The translations under genes were made by a program, and so were the position numbers. Positions 16,454 through 23,721 of a stretch of DNA of 43,035 nucleotides are shown piece by piece. Source of the stretch: Planctomycetota bacterium (GTDB taxonomy: Bacteria; Planctomycetota; Phycisphaerae; Phycisphaerales; SM1A02). The notes beneath the pieces were generated by a model. The model made no database searches, was not told the DNA's origin, and worked only from the letters and a program-made list of their open reading frames with translations. Every line of letters starts with the position of its first letter. The stretch's first letter is position 1. The stretch is taken from contig JADFIR010000027.1 in assembly GCA_022566535.1 (NCBI GenBank), positions 1 to 43,035 of the forward strand, in the 5' to 3' direction.

Positions 16454-16606
16454 ATGAATCACTACGCCACCAACGTCTCACCGGCCGACGTTGCCGACCG
16501 GAATGCTCTGCTGGCCGAGGTGGCGACGTGGGCACAGGATAGGTGGGACTACGCTAGAGCCGAAGCGGACGCGCGAAGCTCAACTCGTGGCCATCGGGGT
16601 CGCTGA
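16454..16606 (+). pseudogene. NHxAT-SPADVADRNA small protein, truncated copy 1
   Basis: The ATG overlaps the TGA that closes a zinc-ribbon-like tail (RREVEG). The frame begins MNHYATNVSPADVADRNALL then AEVATWAQDRWDYAR. From about residue 36 it is antisense to the VOC gene end, so the natural C-terminus is lost. The first 70 bases, including the zinc-ribbon end, are repeated at about 17,608-17,680. Confidence 0.35.
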
Positions 16607-16967
16607 GGTGGAAGTATCGCTCCCCCCATTCGGCGTTGCGCGGCGGAAACTGCGGCGACAACCCCGCCTCGGTCGCCCGGTCGTAGAACGCATCGACATC
16701 TGTGACGTAGAAGATGACGCGGCCCCATGCAGGCAGAGGCGTCGCTGTCGTCTTCGCCGCTAGGTTGAGGTAGTTGCCGCCCACTGCGAAGCTCGTGAAG
16801 GACGCCTCAGGTCCGCCGCACAAGCGAACAAAGCCCAACGCCTCATAGAAACGCACTGCCCGCACCATGTCAGCGGTGACGAGTGTCACCGCGCTGATCG
16901 CCTCGACCGTCGCACCGCCTTCAGAGTACGATGCGTCGTCATCGCGGTTGGCGGACGGCGTCGGCAT
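16554..16967 (-). CDS. VOC family protein (glyoxalase/bleomycin-resistance fold)
   Basis: The protein has 137 residues. After a loose 22-residue N-terminus come the paired beta-alpha-beta-beta modules: AVTLVTADMVRAVRFYEALG, FTSFAVGGNYLNL, WGRVIFYVTDVDAFYDRATE and YFHLSDPDGHELSFARPL. Putative metal ligands include the Glu of HELSF. A cytoplasmic enzyme or binding protein is likely; the substrate cannot be told. An internal GTG at the start of VEAISAVTL could be the true start. It sits alone between pieces of the zinc-ribbon family, on the opposite strand. Confidence 0.8.
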   Translation of the reverse strand: MPTPSANRDDDASYSEGGATVEAISAVTLVTADMVRAVRFYEALGFVRLCGGPEASFTSFAVGGNYLNLAAKTTATPLPAWGRVIFYVTDVDAFYDRATEAGLSPQFPPRNAEWGERYFHLSDPDGHELSFARPLRL

Positions 16968-17024
16968 TCATCCATCGTAGCCCTCGCCCGCCGCGACACG
17001 AGCAGGTCAACTGAGGCGAGCGGC

Positions 17025-17168
17025 AAGCGCGGACTGTGTGTCGCCTGCGGCTACGACCTGCGCCACGCCGACCACGCCGCCTGTCCGGAGTGCGGGGCGG
17101 CTGGCGCTACGATGAGCATCAGGGCCGACCAGAACGAGCCTGGGCCAATTGCTTCTTCACAGCTTTGA
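17025..17168 (+). pseudogene. zinc-ribbon C-terminal fragment
   Basis: KRGLCVACGYDLRHADHAAC then PECGA reproduces the ribbon of the gene at 14,655, after which the frame drifts into GATMSIRADQNEP and stops at 17,166-17,168. No membrane part precedes it. The last 50 bases overlap the end of a minus-strand gene. It is a decayed relative of the zinc-ribbon family. Confidence 0.6.
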
Positions 17169-17448
17169 AGAATTCACCCAAGCACCGGTATTGGAATGCA
17201 CCACCCACCATGAACCATGCGGTCCTGTTTGTGGCACGGACGAATACTCGCGCGTCGGTCTCTGTGATATCTACACTCATCGGCAACGGAATCCAGCACC
17301 AACCTGGGTCAATAACACTTTCAAAGTGTGAGCCGTCGGTCTCTTCCCACGTGTCGCGATAGGGTTTTCGAGACAAAACATCTCGGACAGCGGCGACTAC
17401 CTGCTCGCGAGCCGCATCGAAGGCAGTTTTGCGGCTCCGGGTGGCCAA
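17119..17448 (-). CDS. hypothetical small protein with TTG start
   Basis: The protein has 109 residues. The TTG at 17,446-17,448 is chosen because a perfect AGGAGG lies eight bases upstream. The N-terminal 30 residues form a charged helix (RKTAFDAAREQVVAAVRDVL), then comes a beta-rich core with WCWIPLPMSVDITETDARVF and TAWFMVGGAFQYRCLGEF, and a final basic helix. It is soluble, with no signal. I do not recognise the family. It sits among remnants of the zinc-ribbon cluster. Confidence 0.6.
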   Translation of the reverse strand: MATRSRKTAFDAAREQVVAAVRDVLSRKPYRDTWEETDGSHFESVIDPGWCWIPLPMSVDITETDARVFVRATNRTAWFMVGGAFQYRCLGEFFKAVKKQLAQARSGRP

Positions 17449-17581
17449 GGTGTTGCCTCCTGCCCTGAGAGATCGATACTTCTAAGCAATATGCTACGCG
17501 CTTCATTGCTCGTCGAGGCTCAATCCCGGCTCGGTAGGACCTGAGAGGAAGCGGAGCGTGAAGCGTGACCGCAGCGCTGCC

Positions 17582-17635
17582 GTGACCTCTCTCACGGCTG
17601 CCCCGAATGCGGGTGGCGGCGCGAGGCTGAGGGGT
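17582..17635 (+). pseudogene. zinc-ribbon tail fragment
   Basis: DLSHGCPECGWRREAEG followed by TGA is the last half of a zinc ribbon. The first CxxC pair and the membrane part are lost. The stop overlaps the GTG of the next small frame, the same arrangement as at 16,454. Confidence 0.55.
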
Positions 17636-17843
17636 GAATCACTGCGCCACCACCGCCTCACCGGCCGACGTTGCCGACCGGAATGCAACACACCTGGCTT
17701 GGGCAGAGTTTGCGCCTCTCAATCATCCTGGACCTCTCAAGACCAGCCAAGAAGTGGCCGAGGGGGCAATGGCGGATCGCAATTGGGCGACCGCGTTTAT
17801 GCTAACAGGAGAGACCTATGAAAACGCAAGAGATCAGCTTTGA
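17634..17843 (+). CDS. NHxAT-SPADVADRNA small protein, copy 2
   Basis: The frame has 69 codons from GTG 17634, which overlaps a zinc-ribbon TGA. The N-terminus NHCATTASPADVADRNA matches the copy at 16,454. The rest (LAWAEFAPLNHPGPLKTSQE, then MADRNWATAFMLTGETYENA) differs. It overlaps the next gene by 26 bases, and that gene has the better ribosome site. It may be a real partner of zinc-ribbon genes or a remnant. Confidence 0.35.
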   Translation: MNHCATTASPADVADRNATHLAWAEFAPLNHPGPLKTSQEVAEGAMADRNWATAFMLTGETYENARDQL

Positions 17844-18087
17844 CCAGCGCGAAGAAGGCCATCCTATTGTTTTCACCGGCGGGGCTGACACCGTGTCGAC
17901 GGGATGCGAAGTGCAACTCCAACACCATAGTGCGCGAATCTCCGCCAAAGTACTGAAAAGCACCAAAGGCGATTGGCTTGCCGAGGTGACCGATATCCCG
18001 ACAGGCTACGCTGCGGTATTTGACAGTGTGGAAATCGGATCGAAGATCCGCTTCCAGGACCGCCACATCTTCCGGTGTGCCGCCTGA
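17818..18087 (+). CDS. hypothetical 89-residue beta-rich protein
   Basis: The ATG is preceded by AGGAGAG at a good distance, and a strong terminator follows 30 bases after the stop, so this is a well-formed transcription unit. The protein is soluble and beta-rich: HPIVFTGGADTVSTGCEVQL, SARISAKVLKSTKGDWLAEV, then GYAAVFDSVEIGSKIRFQDR. The alternating pattern suggests a small barrel. No family is recognised. Confidence 0.6.
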   Translation: MKTQEISFDQREEGHPIVFTGGADTVSTGCEVQLQHHSARISAKVLKSTKGDWLAEVTDIPTGYAAVFDSVEIGSKIRFQDRHIFRCAA

Positions 18088-18117
18088 TCGGTTCGCCGCC
18101 CATCTTGGTCATCTACA

Positions 18118-18144
18118 GCCCGCCCCCCGGCGGGCTTTTCTTTA
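18118..18144 (+). terminator. rho-independent terminator
   Basis: GCCCGCC and GGCGGGC form a stable stem around a short C-rich loop, followed by TTTTCTTT. It lies 30 bases after the stop of the gene at 17,818. Confidence 0.8.
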
Positions 18145-18337
18145 GGACGGCTCCGAGGTGCCTAACGCTACCGACCCGAATGATCTGCTGGCCGGAGCAT
18201 TCGGACCGCACCTTTTGACGAGATCATTTGGGGACGCGGCCGGCCTGTCAAATCGTGTCCGCAGATAGTCGGCGCGCCGCCGTATGGCTACGACACCTCC
18301 GCTACGTTGCTTCGCCTCGGATCGTGCCGCGCTCCCC

Positions 18338-20641
18338 TCACCTGGGCGTGCCACTCCCCGCGGCGCGGCGGTGCTCTTCGAGCCAGCGGATTCCCCGTCT
18401 GAGGTTGCCGTAGACGTCGCCGCGCCAGCCGTGGCCGCCTTCGTACGTCACGAGCTGGACGACGGCCTCGTTCTTGCCCAACATGTCGCGCGCCTCCTCG
18501 GCCATGCGGATGGGGATGAAGTCCTGGGGAGAGTGCAAGATGAAATACGGATGGCCGGCCGCGCGATCAAGCGGCGGAAGCTCGGCCGGCTTGAAGACGG
18601 ACATGGCGACGAAGGAGCCGGTGACGCGCGTGTCGGGCTGCAGTGAGATCGCGTAGGCAGCCGGGCCGCTTGACGACCACGTCAGGGTGAAGAGGTAGCC
18701 CGCGTCGAGCTTGTGCTTCTGCTCGATGTCGCCAATGACCGCGTTGATCAACTCTTCGGTAGAGAACCTCATGCCCGGCCAGCGATTCGTCTCGGTTGGC
18801 CAGACAAGCGATCTGCCCTGGTTCGGGTTCCACTCCGGAGCGACAACCTGGGCCAGCAGGTAGTCGTTGGACAGGACGTTCTTGTAGATGCGCTTGATGA
18901 AGGGGTGGAAGTCCGGGCCGCCGTGACCGCCGGGCATGACGATCAGCAGCCGGAAGCCATTGGCCGGTGTTGGCGTGTCCGGGTGAGGTCCGATGAGCAG
19001 ATAGCGCTTGTCTTGATCTCCGCCGGCCCGCAGGTCTTGGGCGGGGATGTGGGCAACGTCCTCAGCGTCGATAACGGGCCGCAGGTGCCGAGGCACACGA
19101 AGGTTGCCGCTGGGTGGCTCGTCGGCTCGGTTCATCCGGTCGGCGTATTCGGCTTTGTTCTGCTGCCACCAAGCCCGCCACCACGCGCCGTCATGTGACT
19201 CGTCGTAGTCGACGCCCGTCAACGGGTTGAGCCCGAACCAGCCGATGCCGTAAACCGTGTCGTAGGTATTGTCCTTCTCGATGAGCGCGATCAGCGTGGG
19301 AATCGCGCGGGGGTTCTCGAACTCCCCAATCCAGGGTGCGGTGTCGGAGATTCCGGGATGGTCGCCGTCTCGCACCTGCCTCGTCAGGCGCTGGAGCAGA
19401 TCGTCGAGTGTCGGCTCGAGAATGATCGAGGCGGGATCCGGCGGATCCTTGGCGAACGCCTTACCCTCGGCGGTCTTCGGCAGATCGGGAATCGCAAGAG
19501 CTTGCACGTCCTGGGGAAAGCGCTCCTTATTCGCCTTCCACCACTTGCGCCACCACGGGCCATGATGGGTGCCGTCGTACCGCACGCCGGTTAGCGGGCT
19601 CAGCGCGAACCAGCCGATTCCGTTCACGGTGACAAAGGAGTTGTCGGCGTCGATGATGCCGATCAGCGTGGGAATGGCGCGGGGGTTCCCGAACTCCCCA
19701 ATCCAGGGTGCGGTGCCGGAGATTCCGGGATGGTCGCCGTCTCGCACCTGCCTCGTCAGGCGCTGGAGCAGATCGTCGAGTGTCGGCTTGAGGATGATCG
19801 AGGTGGGATCCGGCGGATCCTTGGCGAACGCCTTACCCTGGGCGGTCTTCGGCAGATCGGGAATCGCAAGAGCTTGCACGTCCTGGGGAAAGCGCTCCCT
19901 ATTCGCCTTCCACCATTTGCGCCACCAGGGGCCGTGATGGCTGGCGTCATAGCGAACACCCGTCAACGGGTTCAACGCGGACCAGCCGATTCCGTACACG
20001 GTGACATAGGAGTTGTCGGCGTCGATGATGCCGATCAGCGTGGGAATCGCGCGGGGGTTCCCGAACTCCCCAAGCCATCGCGCGGTGTCGGAGATTCCGG
20101 GATGGTCGCCGTCTCGCACCTGCCTCGTCAGGCGCTGGAGCAGATCGTCGAGTGTCGGCTCGAGGATGATCGAGGCGAGATCCGGCGGATCCTTGGCGAA
20201 CGCCTTACCCTCGGCGGTCTTCGGCAGATCGGGAATCGGCAGAGCTTGCACGCGCTCGGGGAAGCGGCTCTTGTTGGCCTCCCACCATTTGCGCCACCAC
20301 GGGCCATGGTGAGTGCCATCGTACCGCACGCCGGTGAGCGGGTTCAGTGCGTACCAGCCGATCGCATAGATAGTTGCCTGCGAGTTATCCGAATCAATGA
20401 GACCGATCAGGGTTGGGATCGCGCCCGGGTCGTTGCGATTTGCGATGTCCATAGCGAGCGTGTAGTCGCTATCGCTCTTGCCCTCGTGGACCGCTGTCTT
20501 GAGTCGCACGAGCAGATCGTCGAGACTGGGCTCGGTCTGTCCGCACAGCGGTGCGCAGACCCCGAAGAGGACACACACGACAAGCGCAGGGAGCAACATT
20601 CCATCAGACGAGAGACCACCATCAATCGGTTTGCGCCACAT
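18338..20641 (-). CDS. exported four-repeat protein fused to an alpha/beta hydrolase
   Basis: The protein has 767 residues, with a signal peptide near residues 15-34 (MLLPALVVCVLFGVCAPLCG); an internal ATG at residue 15 is an alternative start. Residues about 38-530 are four copies of a 124-residue unit: LDDLLQRLTRQVRDG, NPRAIPTLIGIID, YGIGW-ALNPLTGVRYD, HHGPWWRKWW, then IPDLPKTAEGKAFAKDPPD. The middle copies are almost the same at DNA level with a 372-base period. The first part of each unit is HEAT-like. Residues about 545-767 are an esterase-type hydrolase: LLIVMPGGHGG oxyanion strand, LTWSSSGPAAYA nucleophile elbow, HSPQDFIPIRMA acid and YEGGHGW histidine. It is probably periplasmic or surface bound. 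The substrate is unknown. Confidence 0.82.
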   Translation of the reverse strand: MWRKPIDGGLSSDGMLLPALVVCVLFGVCAPLCGQTEPSLDDLLVRLKTAVHEGKSDSDYTLAMDIANRNDPGAIPTLIGLIDSDNSQATIYAIGWYALNPLTGVRYDGTHHGPWWRKWWEANKSRFPERVQALPIPDLPKTAEGKAFAKDPPDLASIILEPTLDDLLQRLTRQVRDGDHPGISDTARWLGEFGNPRAIPTLIGIIDADNSYVTVYGIGWSALNPLTGVRYDASHHGPWWRKWWKANRERFPQDVQALAIPDLPKTAQGKAFAKDPPDPTSIILKPTLDDLLQRLTRQVRDGDHPGISGTAPWIGEFGNPRAIPTLIGIIDADNSFVTVNGIGWFALSPLTGVRYDGTHHGPWWRKWWKANKERFPQDVQALAIPDLPKTAEGKAFAKDPPDPASIILEPTLDDLLQRLTRQVRDGDHPGISDTAPWIGEFENPRAIPTLIALIEKDNTYDTVYGIGWFGLNPLTGVDYDESHDGAWWRAWWQQNKAEYADRMNRADEPPSGNLRVPRHLRPVIDAEDVAHIPAQDLRAGGDQDKRYLLIGPHPDTPTPANGFRLLIVMPGGHGGPDFHPFIKRIYKNVLSNDYLLAQVVAPEWNPNQGRSLVWPTETNRWPGMRFSTEELINAVIGDIEQKHKLDAGYLFTLTWSSSGPAAYAISLQPDTRVTGSFVAMSVFKPAELPPLDRAAGHPYFILHSPQDFIPIRMAEEARDMLGKNEAVVQLVTYEGGHGWRGDVYGNLRRGIRWLEEHRRAAGSGTPR

Positions 20642-20910
20642 GGTCGAAGACCGGATGCCCGCGCTCGTGTCTCGGCGGACGACGAATCAGCAGCAGTGTA
20701 GCACGCGGGAGTATGGCGAGTTTGGTGCCCGGATGCTGTGACCGGAGGCGATGATACTATCAGCAAACGGGGTACCATCGAGGCTGTCTACACGGGTAAC
20801 CCGAGCCTATGGTCCGCCTAAGGATTCTGCGCTCCAGGTATCCTGCCCAGCGTATCTGACCGCGTCGCCTGCGAAACCCTGGACGCCATGTGCTCTGTCT
20901 GCAAGGTCGC

Positions 20911-21912
20911 CTACAGGGCGACTCGTTCCAGTTCCTCCGCCACACGGAAGCCAGCCTCTTTGATCGTGCGTGAGGCGTCGCTTTCGGACTGAAGGGCAGC
21001 GTTCGTATGATTTAGATGTATGAACCGGACTTTGGCGCGCTCCTCAGCCGGGAGAGACTCAAAGCGCTTCATGCTCTCAGCGATAAACGGGTGCGGGATT
21101 TCAGACATGTTGCGATCGGGGAGTTCCCCATCGGCATAGAACGTGCCGTCGAGGTACGCGACATTCACCTCGGCGATCACATCTTCGATCCTTCGATCCC
21201 ACCGCTCCCACTTGTCAATATCTGGAATGAACACCACCGACTTGTTCGGGCCATCGATGCGAAAGCCAACCACCTCGGTGTACTCCTCGCGATGTGGCAC
21301 CAGAAACGGCGTGACGGTGAGGCGAGCGTTGAGCTTGAGGGGAGTATCGGCCGCAATCTTCCTGAGCGCGATGTTGCCATGGCGGACGAGTTGATCCCAA
21401 GGCCCGTGGTTGGTGAGGAAGTCCTGCATGCGCGGCATGGCGTACACAGGGACATCCTTCGCGCCGATGGATTCGTGGCCGATGAACATCAGTCCGGTGT
21501 AGTGCCCGATGTGCCCGTGGGTCAGCAGAATGCCTGCGAGGCCTGGCGTGCCGAGCGGCGGCTCAATCTCGTCCAGCATGCGGAGCTGGTCACGGAAGTC
21601 GGGTGTGGCATCGATGATCCAGCGCTCGTGCGTCTGCGGATCGACGATCGCTAGGGATGAAACATGCTTCCGTCTCCAGTGGTCGCGCCAGAGGGCAGCG
21701 CAACAGTCTTTCTTGCATCCAGCCTGCGGGTAGCCGGCGTCTTGCGCGACTCCAAGGACGACGATGAATGCACCATCGCCACCAGAAGGACGGTTGGTGG
21801 TTGCGGCTGCCAAAAGTATGATCAGTACTGCGATCAACGGAATCCCAACCTCAGAGCCACCGCATCGCCTTGAGCAAACGCTGATCCAGCATGGGAGCCG
21901 GCGGTGCATCAC
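20911..21912 (-). CDS. exported PqqB-like metallo-beta-lactamase-fold hydrolase
   Basis: The protein has 333 residues with an N-terminal membrane or signal segment (VGIPLIAVLIILLAAATT). The mature part opens like PqqB proteins, with VVLGVAQDAGYPQAGCKKDC. It continues with IIDATPDFRDQL, the metal motif THGHIGHYTG (an HxHxxH variant with Gly where Asp is usual), PHREEYTEVVGFRI, VFIPDIDKW, YLDGTFYADGE and RFIHLNHTN. PqqB-type proteins hydroxylate or hydrolyse small substrates. No other pqq gene is present, so a PQQ role is unlikely. It is downstream of a gap with an orphan tail and upstream of the repeat-hydrolase gene on the same strand. Confidence 0.82.
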   Translation of the reverse strand: MMHRRLPCWISVCSRRCGGSEVGIPLIAVLIILLAAATTNRPSGGDGAFIVVLGVAQDAGYPQAGCKKDCCAALWRDHWRRKHVSSLAIVDPQTHERWIIDATPDFRDQLRMLDEIEPPLGTPGLAGILLTHGHIGHYTGLMFIGHESIGAKDVPVYAMPRMQDFLTNHGPWDQLVRHGNIALRKIAADTPLKLNARLTVTPFLVPHREEYTEVVGFRIDGPNKSVVFIPDIDKWERWDRRIEDVIAEVNVAYLDGTFYADGELPDRNMSEIPHPFIAESMKRFESLPAEERAKVRFIHLNHTNAALQSESDASRTIKEAGFRVAEELERVAL

Positions 21913-22329
21913 GAATGAATTGTACGAGTGAGCAGCTCGCCGCGACGCGAGCAGGTCAAGTGTGGTGGACGTTTCGGCTGGGTTTCCCGACGGCTGGCTG
22001 GCGCCAGCGGATAGGGGCGGGCGTACAATTCAATCCGCGGGGACGTATGAGCGGCGGGCCAGTTGAGGAAGGCAGGTGGGTGGGGGTTACCCCGAGTGTG
22101 CCGTGGCGGCCGCTCGGTTGTTGACTCGTCCTCCTGCATGGCGATGCGTTCCCCCCTTGCCGACGAGACTCAGGATACCGAGGTCTGGCCCGTAGCGTAC
22201 GGTTGACCTGCTCCATTTCGACTCCGACGGCACGGTCGGCATCCTCGACCTGCTTGCGCTGCTGGCGAACTGGGGGCCGTGTCCGTAGACACGCTGCACA
22301 CGAGCCGCGCACGCGGCGGTCATCTGCCG
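21913..22329. other. gap with an orphan dockerin-like tail
   Basis: No gene is recognised. Orphan tail 5 (22,204-22,288, plus strand) is the only structured content. A short sequence near 21,937 (GCGAGCAGGTCAA) resembles a worn antisense tail core. Confidence 0.5.
22204..22288 (+). repeat. orphan dockerin-like tail 5
   Basis: The sequence reads DLLHFDSDGTVGILDLLALL, then ANWGPCP and TAG (22,286-22,288). No gene body leads into it; the upstream frame closes within a few codons. Confidence 0.7.
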
Positions 22330-23034
22330 TCACTGCTCCGAACCCTTCGCCTTCGTGTGCCGAGCCTGCCAGTACTTGAGCTTGGTCGAGTCCTTGATGG
22401 CCTTCTGAATGGTTGCCTTGGCGCAGCCGAGCCGTTTGGCAAGATTGCCGATGCTGATGTAAGGGTCACCTCGTTTGTACAACTCCATTAGCCGGCGTTG
22501 AACATCACGCCAGTCGGTGTCAGTCTTCGCTGTGTCGGTAGGCGTCTGAGTACGTCGTGCGGTGCCGTGCTCCGCGGCCTCGCGTACTTCGGCGGCCACG
22601 TCAGAGAGGAACAGCCCGCATTCCCGGATGGCTGTTTCGTGGCGAGCCACCGCCCCAAGTATTTCGGCGTGCGTCGGTCCGGCTGCCGAATCGGGATGGA
22701 CCTCGAAGGTCCGCTGGATGGCGTCGGTCAGATCGGTCAAGGCTGGAGCCAGCCGGCGGCGTGCGTCCGTCCGCCACGGCCCGGCGGCCAGCCCGTTCAC
22801 CTTCTGCCGGCAGATGCGGATTCGCTCGCCCAGCACAATCCGTGCGCGGTTCAGCGTCCCGCCGAGACGGACCGCCTGCTGATGGCGTCGGGCGCGGTGC
22901 GACAATGCCGCCGCCGTACCGTCCCGCAGGGATCGGGTGATGTTATAGCGCCGGCGAAGATCGCGGAATCGCTCCCCCGCGCGGAGCAGCTTCCATAACT
23001 CGAATGCCAGGTTTCTCGCATCAGAAGATGTCAT
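22330..23034 (-). CDS. hypothetical protein with C-terminal helix-turn-helix
   Basis: The protein has 234 residues from the ATG at 23,032-23,034; the frame opens 23 codons earlier without good support. The N-terminal two thirds is helical and very basic, with an ARNLAFELWKLLRAGERFRD start and clustered arginines. The C-terminus is DPYISIGNLAKRLGCAKATI then QKAIKDSTKLKYWQ, a helix-turn-helix of the kind that reads DNA by the LGC-x-x-x-I turn. It is probably a DNA-binding protein of plasmid or element origin. The family is not recognised, and there are no operon partners. Confidence 0.65.
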   Translation of the reverse strand: MTSSDARNLAFELWKLLRAGERFRDLRRRYNITRSLRDGTAAALSHRARRHQQAVRLGGTLNRARIVLGERIRICRQKVNGLAAGPWRTDARRRLAPALTDLTDAIQRTFEVHPDSAAGPTHAEILGAVARHETAIRECGLFLSDVAAEVREAAEHGTARRTQTPTDTAKTDTDWRDVQRRLMELYKRGDPYISIGNLAKRLGCAKATIQKAIKDSTKLKYWQARHTKAKGSEQ

Positions 23035-23166
23035 CGACCGCGTTTCCCACCGGGTCAGTCCGGGCAGGGGCGACGGGGAAACGCGGAATGCCGCCGCCCA
23101 CACCTGGACCAGCTCGCCGGGGATCAGCTGGCTAACCCGTTCGCGGCATTTTAGCGGTTGCTCGCT

Positions 23167-23223
23167 TCCGTCGGCATCCTCGACCTGCTGACTCTGCTGG
23201 CGAACTGGGGGCCGTGCAACTGA
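23167..23223 (+). repeat. orphan dockerin-like tail 6 (short)
   Basis: Only SVGILDLLTLLANWGPCN and TGA (23,221-23,223) remain. The DNA match to other tails begins exactly at the GTCGGCATCCTCGACCTGCT core. Confidence 0.7.
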
Positions 23224-23530
23224 CGCGCTGTCGCCGGGGGCGGCACCGATTTGACAGGCGCGAACCGCTCACCAACCCAACTAACGATGAGAGCGGTCCG
23301 ACTGGGCTGCCGGGCGGCCGTTGTAGCCTCGCGCGCGCGTACCGTGCGCTTTATTCACCGGCGGCACCCGGTCCTGGCCCAGTGTCAGGCGACCCTGTCG
23401 CGGCATCTTGCGGTCGCCAAGGACGAACGATCCCCTCGTAGCCGAAGTGGGGGACGGCCGACGGCTTCATGGGTGGACGAGGACCGGCAATGCGGACACC
23501 GCGGTAGACGACTCGGCGGAGCAGATCGGG

Positions 23531-23645
23531 TTGTCTGCTGGTGGATGCGATGCGTAGGTGACAATCCGGTGTGCAATCCAGCCAGAATCGGCCCTGGCGA
23601 TATTGCGATACGGCGTCGCCATCGGTTTGACACTCCGATGCTCAG
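23531..23645 (-). repeat. structured downstream repeat, copy 3 (diverged)
   Basis: It aligns without gaps to the other two copies over its last 75 bases but with many substitutions. The CATCGG-nine bases-CCGATG stem is kept with a new loop, and the inner palindrome is replaced by another possible stem (GCC-GATTCT-GGC). It starts about 75 bases after the stop of the gene at 23,722, in the same sense as that gene. Confidence 0.6.
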
Positions 23646-23721
23646 TATCAGCCATGGTGTCGTCGAGCTGGCTGCTGCTCACATGGCCGACGGTCGGCCG
23701 CCACAACGCTGTGGCTACTGG

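Larger units (their letters stand above)
23104..23721. other. gap with an orphan tail and a structured repeat
   Basis: It contains orphan tail 6 (23,167-23,223) and repeat copy 3 (23,531-23,645). Open frames in between are not protein-like. Confidence 0.5.

Noticed and set aside
18713..20701. Plus-strand frames opposite the four-repeat hydrolase gene
   Set aside because: They repeat with the same period because they are antisense to the repeats; no signal, domain or ribosome site.
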